From the NCBI GenBank assembly GCA_934130235.1, contig CAKOXU010000003.1, forward strand, positions 1 to 50,045: a stretch of 50,045 nucleotides of DNA. Reading direction: 5' to 3'. The DNA comes from an uncultured Bacilli bacterium (GTDB taxonomy: Bacteria > Bacillota_I > Bacilli_A > RF39 > UBA660). The notes under the pieces were generated by a model. The model worked only from the letters and a program-made list of their open reading frames with translations, searched no databases and was not told the DNA's origin. Both the position numbers and the translations under genes were made by a program. Of the stretch, positions 32,410-41,500 are shown piece by piece (position 1 is the first letter of the stretch; each line of letters starts with the position of its first letter).

Positions 32410-33894
32410 ATGAAAAAAGTTCTATTATGTATAATGGATGGTGTAGGAATAAGAAAAGAAAAGCATGGAAATGCAGTTTACAGTGCAAAAACTGATAATC
32501 TAAATAACTTACTTGATCTATATCCACATACATTATTAGATGCAAGTGGAAAAGATGTAGGATTGCCCGAGGGACAGATGGGTAATAGTGAAGTTGGACA
32601 TACAAATATAGGCGCTGGAAGAATTGTATATCAACCGCTTACATATATTAATAATCAAATGAATAATTTTATAAATAATCAAGCTTTTAATGATATATTT
32701 AACCATATCAAAACTAATAAATCTAAATTACACATACTAGGGCTACTGAGTGATGGTGGTGTTCATTCACATATTAATCATTTATATAAATTATTAGATA
32801 TAGTAAAACAGTTTTGTATAGATAATGTCTATTTACACATATTTACTGATGGTAGAGACACTAGCCCTACTAGTGCGGTAAATTATATAAAAGATTTAAA
32901 AGAAAAATATCCTGACATATCAATCGCAAGCATTTCAGGAAGATACTATGCAATGGATAGAGATAACAATTGGGATAGAACAAGAAAATGTTTTGATGTA
33001 ATAGTAAATGGATTAGGAAAAACAAAAAAAGATCCAATAAAGTATTTAGAAGATTCATATAATAAGGGAATTACTGACGAATTTATTAAACCTATGTTAT
33101 TTGATAAACAAGGAATTATTAGTAATAATGATGGTCTTATAACGTTTAATTTTAGACCAGATAGATTAAGACAAATATTTAAATCTATTACTAATCCAAG
33201 TTTTAATGAATTCCCACATAAGAAGTTTAAAAATGTTAAATTAGTTACAATGATGCCAGTTAGTGATGAAGTTATATGCAAAAATGCTTTTAATAAGCAA
33301 ATACTTAATAATACTTTAGGCGAATACATATCAAGCCTAGGATATAGGCAACTTAGAATTGCAGAAACAGAAAAATATGCACATGTTACATACTTTTTCG
33401 ATGGAGGAATGAATAAAGATCTAGATAATTGTGATAAGGTTTTAATACCGTCTCCTAAGGTTGTTACATATGATTTAAAGCCAGAAATGAGTGCCTATAA
33501 AATAACCGATAAACTACTTAGTATTATTGATAATTATGACTTTACCGTACTTAACTTTGCTAACGGTGATATGGTTGGACATACAGGTGTTTTTGATGCA
33601 ACTGTTAAAGCAGTAGAAGTAGTAGACGAATGTATTGGAAAACTATATCAACACTGTAATACTAATAATATAACAATGATTATAACCGCTGATCATGGAA
33701 ACAGTGAATATATGTTAGATGATGATAATAACATAATAACTTCCCACACAACATCCAAAGTTCCATTAATTATAACTGATAAAAAATATAAGCTTAAAAA
33801 AGGAAAATTATCTAACATAGCTCCTACTATACTAGAAATAATGAATATAGATAAACCTATAGATATGTTAGAAGATAGTTTAATAAAAAAATAA
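32410..33894 (+). CDS. gpmI: 2,3-bisphosphoglycerate-independent phosphoglycerate mutase
   Basis: 494 residues. Interconverts 3- and 2-phosphoglycerate in glycolysis, a Mn-dependent cytosolic enzyme. The start CIMDGVG (metal-binding Asp), EGQMGNSEVGHTNIGAGR (phosphoserine loop), LLSDGGVHSH, FTDGRDTSP, NFRPDR, YFFDGG, NFANGDMVGHTG and TADHGNSEYM appear in the expected order. Length is slightly below the usual 510. It is a single gene with its own promoter and a shared convergent terminator. pgk lies 15 kb away. Confidence 0.97.
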   Translation: MKKVLLCIMDGVGIRKEKHGNAVYSAKTDNLNNLLDLYPHTLLDASGKDVGLPEGQMGNSEVGHTNIGAGRIVYQPLTYINNQMNNFINNQAFNDIFNHIKTNKSKLHILGLLSDGGVHSHINHLYKLLDIVKQFCIDNVYLHIFTDGRDTSPTSAVNYIKDLKEKYPDISIASISGRYYAMDRDNNWDRTRKCFDVIVNGLGKTKKDPIKYLEDSYNKGITDEFIKPMLFDKQGIISNNDGLITFNFRPDRLRQIFKSITNPSFNEFPHKKFKNVKLVTMMPVSDEVICKNAFNKQILNNTLGEYISSLGYRQLRIAETEKYAHVTYFFDGGMNKDLDNCDKVLIPSPKVVTYDLKPEMSAYKITDKLLSIIDNYDFTVLNFANGDMVGHTGVFDATVKAVEVVDECIGKLYQHCNTNNITMIITADHGNSEYMLDDDNNIITSHTTSKVPLIITDKKYKLKKGKLSNIAPTILEIMNIDKPIDMLEDSLIKK

Positions 33895-33915
33895 GTAAAA
33901 TTTACTTATTTTTTT
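33886..33915. terminator. Convergent terminator between gpmI and the hydrolase
   Basis: AAAAAATAAGTAAA pairs with TTTACTTATTTTTT with almost no loop, ending both converging genes. Confidence 0.8.
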
Positions 33916-34801
33916 CTATAAAATCCAATACATCTTTATAAACTACTTTTTTATCTTTTTCATTTAATAATTCATGTCTCATATTACTATATAACTTACA
34001 TTCAATATTTTTATACCCAAGATCTTCTAAAAAAACTTTTAATTGATAAAATTTTTCTTTACTTTGTATAACAGGATCAAGTTCACCAGCTATTAAAAGT
34101 ATTTTCAAATCTTTATTTAATACTTTAAAGTTTTTCTTATTAAATGAATTTTTCATCAACTTATACAAGTTAATAAATCCATTAGTAGTAAATATATAAC
34201 CACATAACTCATCATTATTATATTCTTCTACAGCATCTTTATTATTACATATCCAACCATTTTCAATATTAATTCCTTTATTATAAGAACTAAACGTTAA
34301 CTTATTTAATAATCTATTAGGTCTATTTTTATAAAATGGTTTTGTAATATTAGCCAATATAATAGCCAAATTAGACATATTATTATATGTAGGAGGCCCA
34401 CATAAAATAATCTTCTTAATACTAGAATCATATTTTTGTAAATAGCACCTCGATACTAATGTCCCCATACTATGACTAAATAAAATTACATCTAAATTTT
34501 TATACAAGTTTTTAACATAACAGGTAACCTGATATAAATCATTTACAATATAGTTAATATCCTCTGTATTAAAATCACCAAGCATTTTATTTATACTAGC
34601 TCCATGACCTCTATGATCATGTATTACACATATATATCCACATTTAGTCAAATACTCCATAAAATTATAATATCTCTCTTTGTGCTCAGCCATACCATGT
34701 GAAAACTGTATAATGCCCTTTGCTTTACCAGTTGGTTCCATAATACATATTTCTAACTCTAAATTATCACTATTTGAAACAATCTTTTCTATTTTCATCA
34801 T
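33902..34801 (-). CDS. Alpha/beta hydrolase, monoacylglycerol lipase/lysophospholipase-like
   Basis: 299 residues (ATG ATG start; the second ATG, 34798, suits the AGGTGAT site better). GIIQFSHGMAEHKERYYNFM, IHDHRGHGAS, the nucleophile elbow LFSHSMGTLVSR, late GELDPVI and MRHELLNE form a complete Ser-Asp-His set of the monoglyceride lipase/PldB family. Expected reaction: removes fatty acids from mono- or lysolipids. No signal peptide, so it acts in the cytosol. Promoter nested in the tRNA terminator. Confidence 0.9.
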   Translation of the reverse strand: MMKIEKIVSNSDNLELEICIMEPTGKAKGIIQFSHGMAEHKERYYNFMEYLTKCGYICVIHDHRGHGASINKMLGDFNTEDINYIVNDLYQVTCYVKNLYKNLDVILFSHSMGTLVSRCYLQKYDSSIKKIILCGPPTYNNMSNLAIILANITKPFYKNRPNRLLNKLTFSSYNKGINIENGWICNNKDAVEEYNNDELCGYIFTTNGFINLYKLMKNSFNKKNFKVLNKDLKILLIAGELDPVIQSKEKFYQLKVFLEDLGYKNIECKLYSNMRHELLNEKDKKVVYKDVLDFIEKNK

Positions 34802-34814
34802 ATCACCTACTTTT

Positions 34815-34853
34815 ATTATATCATACTAATAAAAAAACTTACAATGTAAGTTT
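34815..34853 (-). terminator. tRNA terminator nested with hydrolase promoter
   Basis: Stem AAACTTAC/GTAAGTTT (34835-34853, loop ATT) with a T-run. TTGTAA (34839-34844), 18 nt, TATAAT (34815-34820) overlay it. Confidence 0.75.
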
Positions 34854-34862
34854 CTTTTAAAC

Positions 34863-34939
34863 TGGTGTCCTCGATGCGATTCGAACGCATGACCTACCGC
34901 TTAGGAGGCGATTGCTCTATCCTACTGAGCTACGAAGAC
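34863..34939 (-). tRNA. tRNA-Arg (anticodon CCU)
   Basis: 77 nt including an encoded CCA. Acceptor GTCTTCG/CGAGGAC, D-arm AGCTCAGTAGGATAGAGCA, anticodon arm ATCGC-CTCCTAA-GCGGT with CCT at 34-36, T-arm ATGCG-TTCGAAT-CGCAT, discriminator A. It reads AGG. Confidence 0.97.
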
Positions 34940-34941
34940 AT

Positions 34942-34963
34942 AAAATAGACTAATGTCTATTTT
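34942..34963 (-). terminator. Hairpin between the HD gene and the tRNA
   Basis: AAAATAGAC, loop ATTA, GTCTATTTT, ending 3 nt before the tRNA 5' end. Only four T follow, so it may be a weak terminator or processing signal. Confidence 0.5.
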
Positions 34964-35469
34964 AAATTATTAAATAACAATATTAAATATAAATCTAATA
35001 TATAAGCTGCCTTAGATTCAAATTTATAATAAAATTCCTTTACACTTAATACTTTATCAACAATACTTACTATCCATGACTCTAAATACTTAGGTAAATT
35101 TAAAGTTACAGGAAACATATGACATTTAATTATATCTTCTTCTTTTTCAGTTAAAGTAGTTATCATTTTAGCATTTTCAATAGCCTTTTTTGGATGTCCA
35201 TAGCTAAATAAAACTAATTTATCTTTTATACTTTTAATATCATCTATTTCTTCTACATAATAGTCGTGCAGTAATCCAGCACGCGCTGTTTGCCTGTAAT
35301 CTAATTTCAAGCTTTTAGATACTTTATATGAATAATATGAAACTTTAAGTAAATGATCTAAACGAGTTGTATTATGATGCCTCATATTACCCATTTTCTT
35401 AAATTCTTCATTTTCCATTATTGGACTTATTATTGATAGGTATTCACAGTCGTTTTCATATTTTTGCAT
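34957..35469 (-). CDS. HD-domain protein
   Basis: 170 residues. RHHNTTRLDHLLKVSYYSYK, ARAGLLHDYYVEE and HPKKAIENAK carry the HD pattern (H...HD) of metal-dependent phosphohydrolases, with a late SWIVSIVDKVLSVKEF where a second Asp would sit. Substrate unknown. Related small HD proteins act on nucleotides. It is followed by a hairpin and the tRNA. Upstream lies TATACA-17 nt-TATAAT (about 35478-35506). Confidence 0.8.
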   Translation of the reverse strand: MQKYENDCEYLSIISPIMENEEFKKMGNMRHHNTTRLDHLLKVSYYSYKVSKSLKLDYRQTARAGLLHDYYVEEIDDIKSIKDKLVLFSYGHPKKAIENAKMITTLTEKEEDIIKCHMFPVTLNLPKYLESWIVSIVDKVLSVKEFYYKFESKAAYILDLYLILLFNNLK

Positions 35470-35529
35470 ACCCTTTTCACCTCAACACCTATACATTATA
35501 TCATACTTTTTGTATTTTGTATAATCCGT

Positions 35530-36579
35530 TTATTCTATTGTTAACGTTTGATTTACAGGTTGAATTTGAATAAAAGTATTTCCATCATTAACAACTAATT
35601 GTTTTCCATCCTTATACTTATATATAGTCTGTGATTCTCTTGATTTTTTCTCCCATGTAATTGGCACAGCATATCCTTCAGAAATATAATATCCTTCACC
35701 ACTACCTATATTTTTAATATCTTGTCTACCTTTACCAGATCCATCATTTAAATTATAATTTTCAACTTTATAAGTAATAATGTTCTTAACTGTATATTGC
35801 TCTTTTGTTACATAATCCGTATGAGCAGTTCCATTTACAAACCTTTTATATACCTTATTTACACTATCATATTCATAATAATCCTTTGTATAATTAGAAT
35901 ACACAATAGTAACATTAGCAGCTGGAATAGCGCCTTCATAAGTAGATAAATTTAAACTATCTACACTATACTTTAATAATAGATCTTTATTTCTTTCAGT
36001 TCTAAAACTATTCTTCCTTGTATTTAACTTTTCAATACTTGTAAACAGAGTATGTTCACTAGATACATTTAGTGTCCTATCTCTCCAACCAGTATTAGAA
36101 TTATCTGCAACAATTCTATCTATATTATATTTAGAAAAGTCCCTTTGTGCCTGTGGGGATTGACCATGATGTACATAAATAGCATCATTTTCCATAGCAT
36201 AATCTAAAAAATAATGCCTAGAACTTCTAATAGATCCTATTCTTTCAGTACTTTGATCCATAAATAAGGCCATATAACGTGTTATTCCACCCTCTACAAT
36301 TATTTCATACACGATATATGCATCTTGTAATCCACTTTGTAATGGACGAGCTACATTAATATTATTTATCATAACTGCATATGGTCTAGAAGTAGAATTC
36401 TCATCCACTATTTGTACTTTTTTTTCTACAACTGGATCTTTATATTCCTTAACTTTTTTATCCAACTCTTTTTTAGCATTAGGATTAACTAATAAATAAA
36501 CAACTAATCCAATAACTATTAATAATAAAATACCAATAAATATCTTCGCACTCTTTTTCATTTTTCTTCTTTTTTTCAT
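35530..36579 (-). CDS. DUF3048 (YerB-like) surface protein
   Basis: 349 residues from the ATG at 36579, behind GAGGGAG. A basic start and TM helix (AKIFIGILLLIVIGLVVYLL) anchor it outside the membrane. RPYAVMINNINVARPLQSGL then QDAYIVYEIIVEGGITRYMA and IGSIRSSRHYFLDYAMENDA form the DUF3048 N-terminal domain; a DUF3048_C-like part (about 230-349, GKGRQDIKNIGSGEGYYI) follows. Known only as the YerB family of lipoproteins, function unknown. Lipobox Cys is absent; it has a TM anchor instead. Confidence 0.9.
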   Translation of the reverse strand: MKKRRKMKKSAKIFIGILLLIVIGLVVYLLVNPNAKKELDKKVKEYKDPVVEKKVQIVDENSTSRPYAVMINNINVARPLQSGLQDAYIVYEIIVEGGITRYMALFMDQSTERIGSIRSSRHYFLDYAMENDAIYVHHGQSPQAQRDFSKYNIDRIVADNSNTGWRDRTLNVSSEHTLFTSIEKLNTRKNSFRTERNKDLLLKYSVDSLNLSTYEGAIPAANVTIVYSNYTKDYYEYDSVNKVYKRFVNGTAHTDYVTKEQYTVKNIITYKVENYNLNDGSGKGRQDIKNIGSGEGYYISEGYAVPITWEKKSRESQTIYKYKDGKQLVVNDGNTFIQIQPVNQTLTIE

Positions 36580-36628
36580 AACTATACTCCCTCTATAATA
36601 GTATATCAAATTTTTAATATTTTGGAAA

Positions 36629-37843
36629 CTAATTTACAAGCCTTTTAAATGTATCTATACCATATTCATTATAAATATATATACGTGGAACTAAGTAAGG
36701 ATCATCCCCTACTTTAGCATTACCATAATTAGTAGTAAGAGCCATAGTAAAGCCACTATCTTTTAACATCTTTATAGAATTATCAGTATATTCACCAAAT
36801 GGATAAGCTAAATATGTAGTATTATTTAACAGTTCTCTTGATTTCTTTAAATCCTCTATACCTAAATTATAATCTATACATTTAAAGTAGCCACCTTGTC
36901 CTCCACTACATTTACCAGTTTGATGCATATTATGAGTATGAGAATGTATTTCAACATAATCAGTTTGTTTTTTTATAGCATCTGAATCATTTGATGTAAT
37001 AGCAAATACAGTAGCATTAATTTTATACTTTTCCAATACCGGATAAGCAAGTGAATAAATAGTAGAACTTCCATCATCTATAGTAATAACAACACTCTTT
37101 TCCTTTATTTGAACTTTACCTTTAATATAATTCTCTAAATCCTTAAGTTTAAGAGTCATAAAATCATTGTCAGACAAATATTTCATTTGTTCTTCAAATC
37201 TATCTATTCTCATAGATATAACAGTAGTCATATTATCAAATCTAGTATGATTATGAAAAAAGTGATACAAGAAAACAGGAATACTTTTAGCATTTTCTTC
37301 ACTACTATTATTAGCGTCTATTAATTCAACATCATTGCCCTTTTTTATATATACCAAATGATCATCATATTCTACACCATAAAATTCATCATCATTAATA
37401 TACAAAGGTAATTCATATTCCTTATTTACAGTATATAAATAATTAAATTTATCATCATAAAAACTTGTTTTACCCTCAGTTTTAACATTCTTATTAAACA
37501 CAATATACTTTTTATAAGAAGAATCATATTCATAATAACTATCTGTTTTATCAAAGTCTTTATAATATATATAATATTCATCAAAATCTTTAAGTCTATA
37601 ATAACCATCTATTTGATCTTTATCAAGTCTCAATTTAACAGAACTATTTATATCTCCAGTTTCATTTTTATTTTTATCATATAATTTAGTTTTCTTATTT
37701 GTTATAACAAAATCAGAAAAACTCTCTTCAATCTCTTGATTTTTAATAGCTTGCAATCTCTCTTTATTCTTATTACCATTATATAATAAAAGAGAAATCA
37801 AAATCGCTACAACTACTAATATAATTACAATTATCTTTTTCAT
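36629..37843 (-). CDS. Polysaccharide deacetylase (NodB-type), membrane-anchored
   Basis: 404 residues. An N-terminal TM helix (IIVIILVVVAILISLLLY), a beta-rich middle part of about 150 residues with repeated Tyr/Asp, then a NodB domain from about 200: ITIDDGSSTIYSLAYPVLEK (metal Asp pair), HSHTHNMHQTG (metal His), AYPFGEYTDNSIKMLKDSGF and MALTTNYG. Removes N-acetyl groups from cell-wall or capsular polysaccharide outside the cell. The middle could be an SH3-like binding part. Adjacent envelope genes fit. Confidence 0.9.
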   Translation of the reverse strand: MKKIIVIILVVVAILISLLLYNGNKNKERLQAIKNQEIEESFSDFVITNKKTKLYDKNKNETGDINSSVKLRLDKDQIDGYYRLKDFDEYYIYYKDFDKTDSYYEYDSSYKKYIVFNKNVKTEGKTSFYDDKFNYLYTVNKEYELPLYINDDEFYGVEYDDHLVYIKKGNDVELIDANNSSEENAKSIPVFLYHFFHNHTRFDNMTTVISMRIDRFEEQMKYLSDNDFMTLKLKDLENYIKGKVQIKEKSVVITIDDGSSTIYSLAYPVLEKYKINATVFAITSNDSDAIKKQTDYVEIHSHTHNMHQTGKCSGGQGGYFKCIDYNLGIEDLKKSRELLNNTTYLAYPFGEYTDNSIKMLKDSGFTMALTTNYGNAKVGDDPYLVPRIYIYNEYGIDTFKRLVN

Positions 37844-37879
37844 ATTACACTCCCTTATTATTAGTATACCAAAAAAGCA

Positions 37880-37915
37880 TATAAAAAAAAAGAGAAATTT
37901 ATTTTAATTTTCCCT
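37880..37915 (-). terminator. Terminator of ddl
   Basis: Minus strand: AGGGAAA and TTTCTCT pair around an AT-rich loop at the end of ddl, followed by nine T. TATACT (near 37859) after it is a probable -10 for the deacetylase. Confidence 0.55.
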
Positions 37916-39092
37916 TTATACCTTTTAATCCTTTCACACCATAACCAGCTAAAATATTTGAATCAAAAGAATATACTTTTTTCATTCTCTCTTTATAATC
38001 TTTTATAGCTATAGTAATTAATTCATCTAACAAATCTTCATACTTTTTATTCTTTGGTTCCCAAAGGTAAAATGATAAACTACCCGGTATTGTATTAGGT
38101 TCATTTATATAATACTTATTTGTTTTTTTATCAATTAAATAATCTATTCTGCATACACCAGACAAGTTAAGTGCTTTAAAAGCTTCTTTAGAAGTCTCCT
38201 CTATATCATTTTGTAATTCTTTACTAATACGTGCTGGGATTATTCTTGATGCTGATGCCATTCCCTTAGAAGCTCCTTTTAGCTTACCTTTTGATCCTCC
38301 AATATATTTATCGTTAAATGTTAAAAAGTCCTCATCTGTAATAACTTCTTCTATAACTGATGTTTGTTGATATTTATAATCACCAACAACGCTACAATTA
38401 ACCTCAATTAAGTTTGGAACTGCTTTTTCTATTATAATTTTAGTATCATACTTAATAGCTTCTTCTATAGCAGGCGCTAAAGAAGACTCGTCTTTTACAT
38501 ATGTAATTCCAACACTACTTCCAAGAGTTGAAGGTTTTACAACTACTGGATATTTTAATTTCTTTACTTTTTCAAAAATAGCCTCTGAATCTTCCATATA
38601 TTCATTATCAAAGAACCAAACATAATCGACAATTGGTAATTTCATATCTTTAAATACTTGTTTCATAACTACTTTATCTTGACCTAAGGCACTACCTAAT
38701 ACTCTACTTCCTACATAAGGTATTCCAACAGTGTCTAAATATCCTTGTAAAGTTCCATCCTCTGCGTTATTACCATGTACAATTGGGAACATTACATCTA
38801 CATCAGTTATATTTCTTCTAAATAAACCTTTAGTAGATTGTAAATAAAAGCCATCTTTTCCTTTTACTAATACAACTTGTTTAGCATATTTCTTTAATTC
38901 ATCAAAGTCTTTATAAACATCAATATCCATAAGCATGCGACCAGTATACCATACTCTATCTTTGCTTATATAAATTGGTATTATCTCATACTTTTCTTGA
39001 TTAATATGTTCCATTGCTTGAACAGCTGATATTATACTAACTTCATGTTCAACTGTTTCACCACCAAAAATTACTCCTAATTTAATTCTCAT
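37899..39092 (-). CDS. ddl: D-alanine--D-alanine ligase
   Basis: 397 residues. FGGETVEHEVSIISAVQAME, HGNNAEDGTLQGYLDTVGIP, the ATP-grasp core VVKPSTLGSSVGITYV, IEVNCSVVGD and INEPNTIPGSLSFYLWEP define Ddl. It joins two D-Ala for the peptidoglycan stem. The usual NEVNT(L/M)PG(F/M)T appears as NEPNTIPGSL, which may slightly alter the second substrate site. Length is above the 310-380 norm because of inserts. It lies 11 bp after the MurF-like gene, the next enzyme in the pathway. Confidence 0.95.
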   Translation of the reverse strand: MRIKLGVIFGGETVEHEVSIISAVQAMEHINQEKYEIIPIYISKDRVWYTGRMLMDIDVYKDFDELKKYAKQVVLVKGKDGFYLQSTKGLFRRNITDVDVMFPIVHGNNAEDGTLQGYLDTVGIPYVGSRVLGSALGQDKVVMKQVFKDMKLPIVDYVWFFDNEYMEDSEAIFEKVKKLKYPVVVKPSTLGSSVGITYVKDESSLAPAIEEAIKYDTKIIIEKAVPNLIEVNCSVVGDYKYQQTSVIEEVITDEDFLTFNDKYIGGSKGKLKGASKGMASASRIIPARISKELQNDIEETSKEAFKALNLSGVCRIDYLIDKKTNKYYINEPNTIPGSLSFYLWEPKNKKYEDLLDELITIAIKDYKERMKKVYSFDSNILAGYGVKGLKGIKGKLK

Positions 39093-39103
39093 TATTACAT
39101 CTC

Positions 39104-40681
39104 CTATTCATTAAATAAATCTGGTAAATCATTCTCTAAAAGTACATAAGTATTATTAGTCGCTAACTTATTCATAAGAGGAAAAGCATCTCTAACATCA
39201 TTTAATACAAACACCTTCTTAGAATCAAATCCTTTATCATTTAAAGCATCCTGTATAGGTTTAGTTTGCTTCTCACCAATTAGTATAGCATAATCAACAC
39301 TACCACTTATATATTCACCAAACTTATAATTCAAATTATATTGTTCAGGTCCTAATTCTATCATACCTGGAGTTACTATTATTTTTTCACCTGGCATAAG
39401 ACCAAGTACCTCGACAGCCATCTTAGATCCTACTGGATTTGAATTATACGCGTCATCTATTATATTAATTTTACCCATTTTTTTAAGTTCTAAACGATGT
39501 TCAATAGTCCTAATACTCTTAACACCTCTAATTAACTCATCTTTATTAAGCCCCAAAACACTCCCAAGCATAATACCTTCAAGAATATTATAAATATTAT
39601 GTTTTCCAAGCAATCTTGTCTCAAATTTATACTTAGTAGTATCACCTTTAAATACACATTCAAAAGTAGTTCCAGCTGAGGTTAATTTAATATTAGTTGC
39701 ATACAAATCAACATCATGATTATCTATTCCTATCCAGTATACTTTACATTTATTCTTTATTTTATACTTTTTTTGATATGGATCATCACCATTTAATATA
39801 GCAACACCATCCTTAGGAAGAGATTCAATAAGTTCAAACTTTCCTTTCATAATATTATCACGTGAACCAAAAGTCTCTAAATGAGCTTCACCTATAGTAG
39901 TAATAATACCATATTTAGGATGAACTAGATCACAGTTTTTCTTTATTTCTCCTATTTTAAAAGCACCCATTTCAGCTATAAAAGTATCATTAAATTTATC
40001 TAAATAATTATTAATAGAATTAATAAGTCCATAAGGAGTATTAAAACTCTTTGGAGTAGCAAAACTATTTAATTTGATATTAAGTATATCATTAATTATA
40101 TTTTTACTACTTGTCTTTCCATAACTACCGGTAATACCAATAACTGGTATATTCATACTTTTTAATTTATCAATAGCCATATGCTTATAATGTAGATAAA
40201 CACACTTTTCCACTGGAATATTTAATATATTTACAAACATAATAACAAAATTATTTAAATAAGCTAAACAACCTAATATTAAATAATAATATGGTAAATA
40301 TTCATAATTAAATGATAGCACCATTGGCAATACAACCATTAAATAAACGATTGTAAGCGTACAAATCATTCTTTTTACTCTATCAGTTATAACCAATGGT
40401 TTTTTATCTAAAACTTTTACTTTATTTATACTAAAATATAAATAGCAATATAGTACTATAAATATTCCTACTGTTAATCCCGTTTGTAAAAACAACGTAC
40501 AAACAAATACTAAAAATAGTAAATCTCTGTCAAACAATACTTTTCTATTATTTACAATAATCCATCTTAAATATCTATGATCATCATCATAATAGTTTTG
40601 TTGTAACATGTGAAAAGAATTCTTTGATTTTTTTATTACATAAATAAAATAAGGTATTAAAGAAATTAAAAATAATTTCAT
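39104..40681 (-). CDS. MurF-like Mur ligase with N-terminal membrane domain
   Basis: 525 residues. The first 165 hold TM helices (KLFLISLIPYFIYVI; LLFLVFVCTLFLQTGLTVGI; ICTLTIVYLMVVLPMVL; YYLILGCLAYLNNFVIMFV) in place of the usual MurF N-domain. From about 180 the Mur ligase core follows: VIGITGSYGKTSSKNIINDI (P-loop), TPYGLINSI, FIAEMGAFKIGEI, GIITTIGEAHLE, ILNGDDP, GKHNIYNILEG, RLELKKMGKINIIDDAYNSN. It presumably adds D-Ala-D-Ala to the UDP-MurNAc-tripeptide, given ddl alongside. The membrane form is known in Firmicute Mur ligase-family proteins. Confidence 0.88.
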   Translation of the reverse strand: MKLFLISLIPYFIYVIKKSKNSFHMLQQNYYDDDHRYLRWIIVNNRKVLFDRDLLFLVFVCTLFLQTGLTVGIFIVLYCYLYFSINKVKVLDKKPLVITDRVKRMICTLTIVYLMVVLPMVLSFNYEYLPYYYLILGCLAYLNNFVIMFVNILNIPVEKCVYLHYKHMAIDKLKSMNIPVIGITGSYGKTSSKNIINDILNIKLNSFATPKSFNTPYGLINSINNYLDKFNDTFIAEMGAFKIGEIKKNCDLVHPKYGIITTIGEAHLETFGSRDNIMKGKFELIESLPKDGVAILNGDDPYQKKYKIKNKCKVYWIGIDNHDVDLYATNIKLTSAGTTFECVFKGDTTKYKFETRLLGKHNIYNILEGIMLGSVLGLNKDELIRGVKSIRTIEHRLELKKMGKINIIDDAYNSNPVGSKMAVEVLGLMPGEKIIVTPGMIELGPEQYNLNYKFGEYISGSVDYAILIGEKQTKPIQDALNDKGFDSKKVFVLNDVRDAFPLMNKLATNNTYVLLENDLPDLFNE

Positions 40682-41427
40682 TTTTTATCACTCCCCATAA
40701 TAAACATTTTAAGAATATTAACAGTTTGTCCTAATCTTTCTAAATACGCATAATGTGTACATCCATCATACTCTATAACAGCAGAATCTTTAATTAAACT
40801 TTCTAATTCATATGCAGTATGAATAGAAACTTCATTATCAAGTGTTCCCCATATAATAATAGTTGGACAAGTAATTTTTCTAACATCATCCGTTATATCT
40901 AAATTAACATGTTCTACCAAAATCTTTCTCATAAAATCACTAGCAGCTTTATAATCTCTAGATCCTATATGTCTTTTAGCAAATCCCTCCAAATTATTTA
41001 CTACTGGAACTTTTTTTAAAAATCTCAACACCTTTAATTTTAAACTTACCTTTTTTATTTCTTTTTTATATGGACTTCCAAGCAATACTAATTTATTAAC
41101 TTTATATTTACTAGCATAAATTAAACTTATTTTACCACCAAAAGAATGTCCTACTAAAACTGGATCCTTTACTTTCAAATTCTTTAAAAGTAAATTAACC
41201 ATATCAGCATAATCATACATAGTCCATACTTCATTAGGCTCTTGTGTTTGTCCAAACCCGGGCAAATCAAGTATTATTATACGATTATCTTTTTGAAGTT
41301 GATCACCTACAGGTTTCATCATATCAATATTTTGTCCCCATCCATGTAGTAAGACAATCTCAGTACCATCAGGATTGCCATAATCAACATAATTTATATC
41401 AATACCCTTAATATTTTTAATCATCAT
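40678..41427 (-). CDS. Alpha/beta hydrolase
   Basis: 249 residues. IVLLHGWGQNIDMM, ILDLPGFGQTQEP, the nucleophile elbow VLVGHSFGGKISLI, late WGTLDNEVSIH and GCTHYAYLERLG show a full Ser-Asp-His triad of the small hydrolase fold (YdjP/MhpC type). Substrate unknown. Its TGA overlaps the murF-like ATG by 4 bp. Start may be the second of two ATG codons. TATAAT lies just upstream, near 41443. Confidence 0.88.
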   Translation of the reverse strand: MMIKNIKGIDINYVDYGNPDGTEIVLLHGWGQNIDMMKPVGDQLQKDNRIIILDLPGFGQTQEPNEVWTMYDYADMVNLLLKNLKVKDPVLVGHSFGGKISLIYASKYKVNKLVLLGSPYKKEIKKVSLKLKVLRFLKKVPVVNNLEGFAKRHIGSRDYKAASDFMRKILVEHVNLDITDDVRKITCPTIIIWGTLDNEVSIHTAYELESLIKDSAVIEYDGCTHYAYLERLGQTVNILKMFIMGSDKK

Positions 41428-41457
41428 ATCACCATCTATATTATAACACTATTTATA

Positions 41458-41500
41458 ATAAAAATAAAAGAGTATTTAAAATATTCTTTTATTTTTATAC
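41458..41500 (-). terminator. Hairpin at the end of the amidotransferase gene
   Basis: AAAAATAAAAGAATATTT pairs with a nearly perfect complement (one mismatch) across the stop codon of the 41476 gene, with a T-rich 3' arm. Confidence 0.6.

Noticed and set aside
34863..34939. tRNA-Arg gene as an integration site with an attached element.
   Set aside because: No integrase and no direct repeat of the tRNA 3' end nearby.
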